From: Polynucleobacter necessarius
GTDB taxonomy: Bacteria; Pseudomonadota; Gammaproteobacteria; Burkholderiales; Burkholderiaceae
Direction: 5' to 3'
Assembly (NCBI RefSeq): GCF_900096755.1
Contig: NZ_LT615227.1
Span: 1,145,822 to 1,209,821, forward strand
DNA: 64,000 nt
Part shown: in pieces, positions 41,387 through 50,096 of the stretch
Position numbering within the stretch: position 1 is the stretch's first letter
Layout of the letters: the number at the start of each line of letters is the position of its first letter
Program-made: the position numbers and the translations under genes
The notes under the pieces: model-generated
Told to the model about the DNA's origin: nothing
What the model saw: the letters and a program-made list of their open reading frames with translations, nothing else
Database searches by the model: none

Positions 41387-42556
41387 TTAGAAAGATCTTG
41401 GAAGACCAAGAACATGCTCAGCAATATAGGAGTAAATTAAGTTTGTCGAAATAGGCGCCACCTGATAGAGGCGAGTCTCTCTGAACTTGCGTTCAACATC
41501 ATATTCGCTTGCAAAACCAAAGCCACCATGGGTTTGTAGGCAGACATTAGCTGCCTCCCAAGGTGCTTTGGCGGCAAGGTACTTAGCCATATTGGCTTCT
41601 GGACCACAGGGTTGATGGTTATCAAATAACTCGCACGCCTTAAATCGCATCAGGTTAGCAGCTTCAGTTTCAATATAAGAGTCTGCAATCGGAAACTGAA
41701 TCCCCTGATTTTTTCCAATAGGACGATCAAATACAACACGCTCATTCGCATAGCGACGAGCTTTATCTACAAACCAATAAGCATCGCCAATACATTCAGC
41801 TGCAATCAGAGTGCGCTCCGCATTCAGGCCATCCAAGATGTACTTAAAGCCTTTACCTTCTTCACCAATTAAATTCTCTGCTGGAATCTCTAGGTTGTCG
41901 AAGAACACTTCATTAGTTTCGTGATTGACCATGTTGGCGATTGGTTGAATAGTCATTCCCTTGCCAATAGCTTCTTTAAGGTCGACGATAAAGATCGACA
42001 TGCCTTCTGATTTTTTTGTTACTTCAGTTAGAGGGGTTGTTCTTGCCAAAAGGATCATTAAATCAGAATGCTGTATACGTGAGATCCATACCTTCTGTCC
42101 ATTGACCACATACTTGTCACCTTTTTTAACTGCAGTAGTTTTGAGTTTGGTGGTATCGGTGCCGGTTGTCGGCTCCGTAACTGCCATTGCTTGCAAACGC
42201 AGGTCGCCCGATGCAATTTTTGGTAGGTACAGCTTCTTTTGTAAATCGGATCCATGACGCAATAAGGCACCCATGTTGTACATCTAACCATGACATGAGC
42301 CTGCATTGCCGCCAGCAAAATTGATTTCCTCCATGATGACTGATGCCTCAGCTAAACCAAGGCCGGAACCACCATACTCTTCAGGAATGAGCGCGGATAA
42401 CCAGCCAGCCTTAGTCATTACATCTACAAAGGCTTCTGGATAGCCTCGTTCATGATCAATTTTCTGCCAATAGGCGGAATCAAAGCTTCCGCATAGATCG
42501 CGCAAGGCTTCGCGCATTTCTTGATATTGATCTGGCTTGGGAATGGGGTAACTCAT
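41387..42556 (-). pseudogene. Acyl-CoA dehydrogenase with in-frame TAG
   Basis: An FAD-dependent acyl-CoA dehydrogenase of about 390 residues. The frame from ATG 42556 has 'GWLSALIPEEYGGSGLGL', then stops at TAG 42284-42286 inside 'NAGSCHG*MYNMGALLRHG'. Relatives carry Gln there, so CAG to TAG is likely. The same frame continues with 'MAVTEPTTGTDTT', 'KVWISRIQHSDLM', 'LNAERTLIAAECIG' and 'LQTHGGFGFASEYDVER' (catalytic and flavin regions) to 41387. A single substitution is the only lesion. Internal restart at the following Met would lack the first 90 residues. Confidence 0.92.
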
Positions 42557-42716
42557 GAAAGTCTCAATTTATAGGTTTTATGGTTAATTTACTAATATAG
42601 GTATTAGTTTAAGCAAGATTTGAAAATCTTGGGGGTTGGCTAAAACAAGGCAAAATAGGCCTTATGAGATCCGAAGATTTTTGCTCGTATGTCCTTACCC
42701 TGAGGGCCATTACTTA

Positions 42717-43220
42717 ATGGAGCACGCATTCGAGCATTTTTTTGGCTGGTTTGGAATGCCATCAGTGGGTTTACCAGCCGTATTTTTAAGCTCATTTATT
42801 TCTGCGACTTTAATACCCGCTGGATCTGAACCAATTCTGTTTGGTTACATCACTCTCAATCCTCATTTATTCTGGGTGGCCATTGCCGTTGCAACAGTTG
42901 GCAATACATTGGGGGGCATGGTTGACTGGTGGCTCGGTTTGATAGCTCGCAACAGATTTAATGCGATGGATGAGCCCCGCAATAGTCGTATGAAGCGTTG
43001 GCTTGAGCAGTGGGGCCCAAAATTATTGTTGCTCTCGTGGTTGCCAGGGTTAGGCGACCCTTTGTGTCTGGCGGCGGGATGGTTGAGGCTGCCATGGCAG
43101 CCATGCCTTATTTATATGTTTATTGGGAAGCTATTGCGCTTCATTACGCTGACTTGGCTTCTGACCTTGGTGCCAGAGAGTTTTTGGCGTCAACTAGGGC
43201 ATTGGCTGCATTTAATCTAG
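42717..43220 (+). CDS. YqaA family membrane protein (DedA/VTT-like)
   Basis: A 167-residue membrane protein of the YqaA type, related to the DedA/VTT superfamily. Start ATG 42717 ('MEHAFEHFFGWFGM'); an upstream in-frame start exists but the extension is not hydrophobic. Features are 'FLSSFISATLIPAGSEPILFG' (first 20 shown by position 24-43), 'VATVGNTLGGMVDWWLG' and 'SWLPGLGDPLCLAAGWLRLP'. It may take part in lipid scrambling or envelope maintenance; the function is not established. Intact. Confidence 0.85.
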   Translation: MEHAFEHFFGWFGMPSVGLPAVFLSSFISATLIPAGSEPILFGYITLNPHLFWVAIAVATVGNTLGGMVDWWLGLIARNRFNAMDEPRNSRMKRWLEQWGPKLLLLSWLPGLGDPLCLAAGWLRLPWQPCLIYMFIGKLLRFITLTWLLTLVPESFWRQLGHWLHLI

Positions 43221-43272
43221 GCACAGTCGTTGTATCCTATGTTTTTATCCCCCAAATATTGAGAGTATTGAT

Positions 43273-44049
43273 ATGTCTTCTTTAAAAGGTAAAACTGCGT
43301 TAGTTACTGGCTCTACTAGCGGCATTGGCTTAGGTATGGCAATTGCGTTAGCAAAGCAGGGTGTCAATATTATGGTCAACGGCTTTGGCGAAAAAGATGA
43401 AGCTATCGCCAAGATCAAAGCTTGTGGCGTAGAAGTGGATTACCACGGAGCCGATATGAGCAAGCCAGCCGAAATCGAAGATCTCATTAAGCAAACTGAA
43501 AAACGTTTTGGATCACTCGATATTTTGGTGAATAACGCTGGCATTCAATACACATCAAATATTGAAGACTTCCCAACTGATAAGTGGGATGCCATTATTG
43601 CAATTAACTTAAGTTCTGCATTTCATACGACCCATCATGCATTGCCTGGGATGAAAAAGCGAAACTGGGGTCGCATTATTAATATTGCTTCTGTTCATGG
43701 TCTAGTTGCCTCCACTCAGAAGGCTGCTTATGTTGCCGCTAAGCATGGCATCATTGGCTTAACCAAGGTAACTGCCTTGGAAAATGCACGCACTGGCATT
43801 ACCTGTAATGCAATTTGCCCTGGCTGGGTTTTGACACCTTTGGTTCAGAAGCAGGTTGATGCGCGGGCAGAGCGTGAGGGTATTTCTAATGAGGCCGCCA
43901 AGACTGCGTTGGTTTCTGAGAAACAGCCATCTGGTGAGTTTGTTAGCTTTGAGCAATTGGCTGCTTTGGCGGTATTCCTTTGTGGCCCAGATGCTTCAGA
44001 AGTTCGTGGTGTGGCCTGGAATATGGATGGCGGCTGGACTGCTCAATAA
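43273..44049 (+). CDS. 3-hydroxybutyrate dehydrogenase (SDR family)
   Basis: A 258-residue short-chain dehydrogenase converting 3-hydroxybutyrate and acetoacetate with NAD. The cofactor motif is 'VTGSTSGIGLGMA', then 'DILVNNAGI', catalytic Ser in 'IINIASVHGLVAS' and 'YVAAKHG' (Tyr-x-x-x-Lys). 'NAICPGWVLTPLV' and the ending 'AWNMDGGWTAQ' match the hydroxybutyrate subfamily. It implies use of ketone bodies or polyhydroxybutyrate. Intact while other acyl-CoA genes nearby are broken. Confidence 0.9.
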   Translation: MSSLKGKTALVTGSTSGIGLGMAIALAKQGVNIMVNGFGEKDEAIAKIKACGVEVDYHGADMSKPAEIEDLIKQTEKRFGSLDILVNNAGIQYTSNIEDFPTDKWDAIIAINLSSAFHTTHHALPGMKKRNWGRIINIASVHGLVASTQKAAYVAAKHGIIGLTKVTALENARTGITCNAICPGWVLTPLVQKQVDARAEREGISNEAAKTALVSEKQPSGEFVSFEQLAALAVFLCGPDASEVRGVAWNMDGGWTAQ

Positions 44050-44134
44050 CAGGCCCCAGGCCCTTAGGCAGCACAAACAAAATCGACAGAATCGTTTATA
44101 GTTAGACCCATTATTACTCATAGGAGATCCTTTC

Positions 44135-44728
44135 ATGGCTTCAATCTTGACCTCTTTAGGGCGTACCGTTTTTGCGGGCTTTGTCCTCCTCGTTTTAATT
44201 ATTTTGGCCTTGGGCGGCAACTTTAGTTCTGCTGAACTGCCGTTCGTGTTCCGTTGGTTGCACGTGATGTTTGGTGTGATGTGGATTGGTTTGCTCTGGT
44301 ACTTTAACTTTGTGCAAATTCCTTCCATGCCAAAGATTCCTGATGAGCAAAAGCCAGCGATTGGTAAAGTGATTGCTCCAACAGCACTGTTTTGGTTCCG
44401 TTACGCAGCATTGTTTACTGTTGTAACTGGTTTAATCGTTGCTGCATTAAGTGGCTACTTGCATCAAGCTTTCACATTGCAAGCTCCATTCCGCGCAATC
44501 GGTCTGGGTATGTGGATCGCCTTGGTAATGGCTTTCAACGTTTGGTTCATTATTTGGCCAAATCAGAAGCGCGCTCTTGGTATCGTTGCTGTTGAAGCCG
44601 ACGTAAAAGCAAAATCTGCTCGCGTTGCGATGTTGACATCTCGCTTGAATACATTGTTATCAGTACCAATGTTGTTCTTGATGGTTGCTCAGTCACACAA
44701 CACTACTTGGTTCGTGATCGTTTCATAA
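44135..44728 (+). CDS. PuuD-like (urate hydroxylase N-terminal type) membrane protein
   Basis: A 197-residue membrane protein with four to five hydrophobic segments. It resembles the membrane domain of PuuD/DUF989: 'RWLHVMFGVMWIGLLWYFNFVQIPSMP' (near residues 40-66; His and Trp pattern), 'LFWFRYAALFTVVTG' and 'WFIIWPNQKRALG'. There is no C-terminal cytochrome c part, so urate activity is unlikely to be complete; the role is uncertain. An AGGAGA site precedes ATG 44135. A strong terminator follows. Intact. Confidence 0.75.
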   Translation: MASILTSLGRTVFAGFVLLVLIILALGGNFSSAELPFVFRWLHVMFGVMWIGLLWYFNFVQIPSMPKIPDEQKPAIGKVIAPTALFWFRYAALFTVVTGLIVAALSGYLHQAFTLQAPFRAIGLGMWIALVMAFNVWFIIWPNQKRALGIVAVEADVKAKSARVAMLTSRLNTLLSVPMLFLMVAQSHNTTWFVIVS

Positions 44729-44749
44729 TCACCTGTAGCCAAGTAAATA

Positions 44750-44775
44750 AAAGGCCCGCTATGCGGGCCTTTTTG
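44750..44775 (+). terminator. Rho-independent terminator after PuuD-like gene
   Basis: AAAGGCCCGC (44750-44759), loop TAT, GCGGGCCTTT (44763-44772) followed by TT and GTT. A 10-bp perfect GC-rich stem with T-run. The A-rich 5' side means it may also stop minus-strand transcripts coming from the reductase gene at 44827. Confidence 0.9.
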
Positions 44776-44826
44776 TTCCCCTAATCCAATAAATAGATAT
44801 GGGCGAATGGAATGGGACGAAAGATA

Positions 44827-46011
44827 TTAAGCCAGGATAGCTGGAAATTCCTTGGTTAATGCGCCGCGTTGCGTAGTAGCTGTACCCATTAATGCAAAGC
44901 CTAAGAGCTTGCCATCCGCAGATTCAAAGCGAGACTCCAAGCCACCTTCAACCGGTGTTGTTATCCATTTACCTTCGGCGCCTTTGGCTGGGGGAGACAC
45001 AACCGTTGCTAAGGCTGGAGTTTTTACCATGACCGGCATTGCAGGGTAGGTGAGTGCAGTTACCTGTCCTATTAAGGTAGGCGCCAATGCTCTTGCTGCT
45101 TGCATAATCGGCATCACGTAAGGCAACACTAAACCCTCAACTTCTGCGCAATCTCCAATTGCAAAGATATTTTTAATATTGGTTTCAAGCTCACGATTAA
45201 CTTGAATGCCAAGTCCAGTACTGATACCGCTTGCTTTAGCTAAATCAATTCTGGGCTTTAGGCCGACGGCTGATAAAAATACATCACAAACAACCTTGTT
45301 GCCATTTGCTAATGTGACCTGCAGCGAATCTCCTTCACGACCAATTGCTTGAACAGTCGTAGAGAGGTGCCAAGTGACGCCGGCAGCACTTAGCTTTCCT
45401 TGTAGTTCTAATGCTGCTGCTTCAGGTAGCAAGCGGCCCAGAGCCTGTGGCGCTAAATCAATCACATCAACTTCGTAACCACCCAATGCAAGGTCGTTGG
45501 CAAACTCACAGCCAATAAGGCCCGCACCAAGAATAGCCACTTTCTTCTTGCCGGTAATTGCAGATCTAAAGTGTGCGTAGTCTTCAAGGTCATTGACGGT
45601 GATCACATCACTTGCAGCATTGCCTTGGAGCGGTAGGCGAATTTGATCGGCCCCCAAAGCCAATACTAATTTGCCATAAGACACTACGCCTTTTGTAGTT
45701 TTTAAGGTTTGCGCATTTGTATCTATTGCACTGACATCGCACTCAGCCAACACAGTCATTTCTAGTTGAGTCGCCATGCCATCGGCTGGCGTGGAGATGA
45801 GTTGTGCAGCTTCTTTCTTGCTTGCAAGTGCAGTGGAAAGCATTGGCTTTGAGTAGAAATATCCAGGTTCTCGTGTTACCAAGGTAATGGGAATAGTTTT
45901 ATCTAGTTTGCGAATTTCGCGAATAACGGTGTAGCCAGCCAATCTGCTGCCAATGATGACAATCGCGGATTGAGATTGAGGGGTAGTTTGATCCAAAGCT
46001 GGGCTCTCCAA
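44827..46011 (-). CDS. Rubredoxin-NAD+ reductase-like flavoprotein, FAD motif mutated
   Basis: A 394-residue pyridine nucleotide-disulfide-type oxidoreductase, close to rubredoxin reductases. The NAD-binding motif 'AILGAGLIGCEFA' and the FAD-pyrophosphate end 'NIFAIGDCAEV' are intact. The N-terminal FAD motif reads 'VIIGSRLAGYTVI': the second Gly of GxGxxG is Arg (codon AGA, one transition from GGA). That residue allows close approach of the FAD diphosphate, so activity is doubtful. It lies downstream of rubrerythrin and rubredoxin on the same strand, fitting a reductase-rubredoxin-rubrerythrin electron chain. The frame is open. Confidence 0.85.
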   Translation of the reverse strand: MESPALDQTTPQSQSAIVIIGSRLAGYTVIREIRKLDKTIPITLVTREPGYFYSKPMLSTALASKKEAAQLISTPADGMATQLEMTVLAECDVSAIDTNAQTLKTTKGVVSYGKLVLALGADQIRLPLQGNAASDVITVNDLEDYAHFRSAITGKKKVAILGAGLIGCEFANDLALGGYEVDVIDLAPQALGRLLPEAAALELQGKLSAAGVTWHLSTTVQAIGREGDSLQVTLANGNKVVCDVFLSAVGLKPRIDLAKASGISTGLGIQVNRELETNIKNIFAIGDCAEVEGLVLPYVMPIMQAARALAPTLIGQVTALTYPAMPVMVKTPALATVVSPPAKGAEGKWITTPVEGGLESRFESADGKLLGFALMGTATTQRGALTKEFPAILA

Positions 46012-46053
46012 AATATCGAATAGTAAACAGGATAAAGGGGTGTTGAACTGGTC

Positions 46054-46225
46054 TTAGCTTACCTGAACCATCTCAAAATCGGCTTTAGCGACGCCGCAGT
46101 CAGTCAGGGCACTCCCAGTCTTCAGGCACGTCTGCCCAGACCGTTCCTGCCGGAATGCCATCTTCTGGTATTCCTTTTGCTTCGTCATAGATATAGCCAC
46201 ATACGATACATTGCCAAGTTTTCAT
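46054..46225 (-). pseudogene. Rubredoxin, broken by 4-bp duplication
   Basis: A rubredoxin of 55 residues ending in '...EDWECPDCGVAKADFEM' in its restored form. The start at 46225 gives '[18 protein letters not shown]' with the first CxxCG pair. CAGT (plus strand) is duplicated at 46097-46104, which makes the frame stop directly after 'WECPD', so the fourth iron ligand Cys is lost. Removing one copy restores a frame to 46054. Rubredoxin normally passes electrons to rubrerythrin, whose gene precedes it on the same strand. Confidence 0.9.
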
Positions 46226-46286
46226 ATTGATTCCTTAAATGATGTTTGAATTTTAAATTTAATTTCCAATTATTTCTGCAGCGCCT

Positions 46287-46751
46287 TTATTGAGCTGCAA
46301 AAACCTTTGCTTTTTCCAGGGCTTGCTTATAGTGGTTAGCGTGACGCTCTTCCACATTCGCTAGGGCTGCAAAGCGTTTTGCTGCCTTCGCTAAAACTGC
46401 CTGAAATTGCTCTGCATGCTCTTTTGACTCGGCAATTTGCTCATCAATCTCTGCGATAGCAGCAGCATTGCCTTCTTCGACCGCAGTTTTGCGGAACGAT
46501 GGGTACATTTCGGTGTACTCATAGGTTTCGCCTTCAATGGCAATCTCTAGGGCGCGAGCTGGGGTGATGGAATTGGCTGGGTAGAGCAAATCTAAGTGGC
46601 CAAAAGCATGCATTGCCTCTTGGTCTGCTGTTTCTTCGTCACCAGCGGCGCGAGCCAATTTGGCAAAGTAGCGATACTTGATGTGGGCCATGGATTCACC
46701 GGCGAAGGCGGATTCTAAGTTTTGAATAGTTTTAATTTCTGGACTTGCCAT
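46287..46751 (-). CDS. rbr: Rubrerythrin (diiron peroxidase, no rubredoxin domain)
   Basis: A 154-residue erythrin-type four-helix diiron protein reducing hydrogen peroxide. Start is ATG 46751 ('MASPEIKTIQNLESAF'); the longer frame upstream reaches into the promoter. Metal ligands are in 'ESMAHIKYRYF', 'DQEAMHAFGHL', 'EGETYEYTEMYP' and 'NVEERHANHY'. The C-terminal rubredoxin domain of classical rubrerythrin is absent; a separate rubredoxin gene follows but is broken. It is divergent from oxyR, which suggests OxyR control. Intact. Confidence 0.93.
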   Translation of the reverse strand: MASPEIKTIQNLESAFAGESMAHIKYRYFAKLARAAGDEETADQEAMHAFGHLDLLYPANSITPARALEIAIEGETYEYTEMYPSFRKTAVEEGNAAAIAEIDEQIAESKEHAEQFQAVLAKAAKRFAALANVEERHANHYKQALEKAKVFAAQ

Positions 46752-46850
46752 TTTGATTCCTTTATTCATTAAATACAGTTTGTTGAGTCGTACTGCTTGT
46801 TTTCTCAACCATGTATGCAGTGTGCGCCTTATCAGTCTAATAAATCATTG

Positions 46851-46865
46851 TGATAGTATTTATCA
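46851..46865. promoter_or_regulatory. Putative LysR-type (OxyR) box between rbr and oxyR
   Basis: TGATA GTATT TATCA is a 15-bp T-N11-A inverted repeat with perfect 5-bp arms, 24 bp before the oxyR ATG. ATAG occurs within it and ATCGAT follows, similar to OxyR half-sites. Location in the divergent region supports autoregulation and control of rubrerythrin. Assigned from sequence pattern only. Confidence 0.5.
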
Positions 46866-46888
46866 AATAAATCGATAATGGAGGGCAT

Positions 46889-47794
46889 ATGGCCTATCTA
46901 CCGTCATTAAGGCAGTTGGGTTATTTCGTGGCTCTGGCAAAAGAGCTCAATTTCACACGAGCAGCTCAAGCATGTTTTGTTGGGCAATCCACTTTAAGTG
47001 CGGGCTTAAAAGAACTTGAGGATGCCTTGGGAATTCATTTGGTGGAACGCGATCGCCAAAATGTTTCTATCACTCCAGTGGGGCTGGAGGTGCTTGAGCG
47101 TGCCAAACTTATCTTGGCGGCATCAGAAGATTTAGTTGAGTATGCGGGTGCAACAGGAAGACCAATGACTGCAACGATTCGTTTGGGCGTTATTCCAACT
47201 ATCGCTCCATTTTTGCTGCCAACTGTTTTGCCGGAAATTCGCAAACGCTTTCCAGAACTTAAGGTTACTCTCAGAGAAGATTTAACGGCAAACTTACTAT
47301 CAAGACTGGCTGAGCATAAATTAGATTTTGCGTTGATTGCCTTGCCGTATGACGTCAGTGGGTTGTTAGCACAAGAATTATTTGGTGATCATTTTTGGTT
47401 GGTTGCCAAAGAAGGCGATCCCGCCTTAAAGGGAAAAGAGGTTACCTTGCCCGCTAAGATGGCTGAGCGACTCTTGCTGCTGGAAGAGGGGCACTGCTTG
47501 AGAGAGCACAGTTTACAAGCGTGTAAGCGTGCAGACACTCGCAAAGCTGAAGGCTTGGAAGCAACTAGCCTGCTAACCCTATTGCAGATGGTGGAGTCCG
47601 GCCTGGGGATTGCATTACTTCCAGAGATGACAGTTAAAAGCAGTTTGTTAAACAATTCTGAACTGGTTGCAAAAGCCTTGGCTGAGCCAGCTCCCAAGAG
47701 AGTTATCGCATTGGTTGCTCGACCATCTACCGCTCATGCCCAAGAATTCAATGCGCTAGCTACCTGCATACGTGAGCAATTTGGCGCAGCTTAA
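46889..47794 (+). CDS. oxyR: Hydrogen peroxide-sensing regulator OxyR
   Basis: A 301-residue LysR-type regulator. The N-terminal winged helix ('LRQLGYFVALAKELNFTRAAQ', residues 7-27 in part) is followed by the effector domain. The redox pair is visible in 'EEGHCLREHSLQACKRAD': two Cys nine positions apart, as Cys199 and Cys208 of E. coli OxyR. Peroxide forms a disulfide and activates defence genes. SD GGAGG at 46880. It diverges from rubrerythrin. Intact although two downstream members of the rubrerythrin electron chain are damaged. Confidence 0.94.
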   Translation: MAYLPSLRQLGYFVALAKELNFTRAAQACFVGQSTLSAGLKELEDALGIHLVERDRQNVSITPVGLEVLERAKLILAASEDLVEYAGATGRPMTATIRLGVIPTIAPFLLPTVLPEIRKRFPELKVTLREDLTANLLSRLAEHKLDFALIALPYDVSGLLAQELFGDHFWLVAKEGDPALKGKEVTLPAKMAERLLLLEEGHCLREHSLQACKRADTRKAEGLEATSLLTLLQMVESGLGIALLPEMTVKSSLLNNSELVAKALAEPAPKRVIALVARPSTAHAQEFNALATCIREQFGAA

Positions 47795-47876
47795 TTGCGC
47801 TACCCCTCCTCAGCAAAAGTTACTTATTCTTGTTACAGTCACCCATCTTATTTAATACTTACTAAAAAGGCAGCAA

Positions 47877-48983
47877 ATGTCAGGCAAAGAAATCATGTTC
47901 ACCCCGGTTAGCCTCGGATCCATTCATTTAAAAAACCGTTTAGTGATGGCGCCACTCACCAGAATGCGCGCAGTTGCCGGCGATGTGCCAAACCCATCCA
48001 TTGGCTAAAAAACATACTACGCACAACGTGCTGGTGCTGGCTTGATCATTACGGAGGCGACACAAATTTCTTCGTTGGGTAAGGGTTACCCGGCAACCCC
48101 TGGAATTTACTCTGCAGAACAAACCGCAGCTTGGAAAGAAATCGTCGAGGCAGTTCATGCTAAAGGTGGTTCGATCGTTGCGCAGTTATGGCATGTGGGA
48201 CGCATTTCCCACTCTTCATTGCATCCAGAGCAGGGCGTTCCTGAGGCGCCTTCAGCAATTGCTGCAGCCGGTCAAACTTACGGTGCTGATTGGAGGTTGC
48301 ATGGCTATGAGACGCCAAAAGCAATGAGTCATCAAGATATTGCGCGCTTGCTCAAAGAGTTTGAAGCTGCCGCTCAAAATGCAAAAGCTGCAGGATTTGA
48401 TGGCATTGAAATTCACTCAGCCAATGGCTACTTGTTGGATCAGTTCTTGCAAGACAAAACCAATCAACGTACAGACGAGTATGGTGGATTGATTGAAAAT
48501 CGCCTGCGCCTGTTGGGTCAAGTTATTGAAGCGGTAACTAAAGCATTCGCAAGCGACCGAGTAGGGGTGCGCCTTTCCCCGTACGGTACTTTTAACGACA
48601 TGAGTGATAGTGATCCAGTGGCATTGTTCACTGCTGCAATTACAAAGCTAAATGACTACAACTTAGCTTACGTTCATATGATTGAGCCACGTTCAACCAG
48701 CGCTGGAGGTGGCGACCAGACAAATGAAGATGCCCCAATCACATCAGAAATGTTCCGCACTGCCTATCAAGGGAAATTTATCACTGCTGGTGGTTATGAC
48801 CAGGTCATGGGTGAAAAGGTTTTAGAAGAGGGCTTCGCTGACGCGGTTGCTTACGGACGTCTTTATATTTCTAATCCAGATTTGGCAGAGCGATTCCAAC
48901 GGGGGGCTGCTATTAATGCATATAATCGCGCTACTTTTTATGGCGGCAATGAAGTAGGTTATACCGACTACCCCAGTCTTTAA
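47877..48983 (+). pseudogene. Old yellow enzyme (NADH:flavin oxidoreductase), in-frame stop from double insertion
   Basis: An FMN ene-reductase of 368 codons, NemA-like. The start ATG 47877 gives 'KEIMFTPVSLGSIHLKNR' and 'MAPLTRMRA'. A TAA at 48006-48008 interrupts 'NPSIG*KTYYAQRAGAG'. Relatives read NPLAKTYYAQRA: CCAT is duplicated (47994-48001, +4) and the A-run at 48007-48012 appears two bases long (+2), which together keep the frame but create the stop. Downstream 'AQLWHVGRISH' with active-site His/Asn-type residues and 'DGIEIHSANGYLLDQFL' is intact to 48983. Confidence 0.85.
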
Positions 48984-49049
48984 TGCGTGATCCCAGAATT
49001 TTTTTCTGGGTTTGAAATTAATAAGCCTCGCCTGTAATCTAGTCGGGGT

Positions 49050-49226
49050 TTATTTTTTGTCTTCAGGGTCTTTTAAAAGGCCATAGTGGTTGGCTACAAG
49101 CAACATCGCTAGAGATGCGCAGCCCATAGCAAAGAATTGCCACTGGTGCAGCATTGCGGTTCCAACCATGGTCATTAAGACAGTCCAGCCAACTGCCATC
49201 TTGGCTTTTTTAGAAAGCGGCTTCAT
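49050..49226 (-). CDS. Small membrane protein of unknown function
   Basis: A 58-codon frame on the minus strand from ATG 49226, too short to be conspicuous. It reads 'MKPLSKKAKMAVGWTVLMT' followed by two short hydrophobic segments and the tail 'GLLKDPEDKK'. Base composition and codon use resemble neighbours, and it ends 66 bp from the old yellow enzyme stop. No family recognised. It fills the gap between that gene and the cytochrome b561 gene, on the same strand as the latter. Confidence 0.6.
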   Translation of the reverse strand: MKPLSKKAKMAVGWTVLMTMVGTAMLHQWQFFAMGCASLAMLLVANHYGLLKDPEDKK

Positions 49227-49248
49227 TTATTCATCACTCCAGATTTGG

Positions 49249-49785
49249 TTAGCCATTCGCTTTATTCAATATGCGGCGAAGTGTATTGTCCTTAATGACG
49301 TAATGTTGCCATAAACCTGCCAAGGCGTGGATGCCAATTAGAAAGTACAGTGAGTTTCCTAGAAATTCATGTATACCTTCAACTACTTTTTTCATCTGAG
49401 GATCAGGGGTTACTAGTTGAGGCCAAACCAAGCCAAAGAAGTGGATTTCCTTGCCGCCATACTGAAAATATAGGATGCCAAAGATAGGTGAGATTAAAAG
49501 CAGGGCGTACAGAAGTCAGTGCATTGCCTTAGCTAGAGATACAAATAAAGGCTTTGGGTTTGTAGGCTCGGGTACCCCACAAGTTAAGCGAATCATGAGA
49601 CGAAGTGCCATCGCTATAAAAATCACCTGTCCAATGACGCCATGGACTGTTTTGCAGAGCTCACGAGGCTCGCTTCCCTTAGGAAATTGCCCTTTGAGTT
49701 CAATCACTATAAAAGCGGCTACAACGAGGAGGAATACCAGCCAGTGAAAGAAGATGGAGGCTGGATGGTATTTGGTTCTGGTCAT
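49249..49785 (-). pseudogene. Cytochrome b561 with in-frame TGA
   Basis: A membrane di-heme cytochrome b561 of about 178 residues. The N-terminus 'MTRTKYHPASIFFHWLVFLL' carries the first His ligand in FHW, followed by 'CKTVHGVIGQVIF'. A TGA at 49516-49518 follows 'SLAKAMH'. In the same frame comes 'LLYALLLISPIFGI', 'YGGKEIHFFGL' and 'IHEFLGNSLYFLIGIHALAGLW' (second His pair). The normal residue after AMH is Trp, so TGG to TGA. Everything else is open. Confidence 0.9.
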
Positions 49786-49881
49786 GGCGCGTCAGTGTTG
49801 GTGGATTCATCCCAAATATTAATGAATCTCATTAACATTAGCAACACCAGGGGTAATGCCCCTTAAAACAGCTGCTAAAGC

Positions 49882-50073
49882 TCAGTTATTGAGCCTAACC
49901 TTGGCGCTGAGCTCATTTGCCATGCCGCGTTTATCTATTTGAGACAGTCGCAGGGCCTCAACTTCAAAGTCCAGTTGTCCCGGGTGGAATTCTTCATCAT
50001 TCTGAAGGTGGATGACATACGTCCAAACAAGCTCGCGACCACGGTTTTTAAATATATCTACTACACGTTTCAT
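49882..50073 (-). CDS. Conserved-looking small protein of unknown function
   Basis: A 63-residue soluble protein starting 'MKRVVDIFKNRGRELVWTYV' and continuing with 'EEFHPGQLDFEVEALRLSQ'. It has well-behaved coding composition and its ATG at 50073 is 24 bp from the end of the DUF4239-like pseudogene on the same strand. I do not recognise the family. Intact. Confidence 0.6.
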   Translation of the reverse strand: MKRVVDIFKNRGRELVWTYVIHLQNDEEFHPGQLDFEVEALRLSQIDKRGMANELSAKVRLNN

Positions 50074-50096
50074 CTGGACCGCCTTTATGGCGAAGC

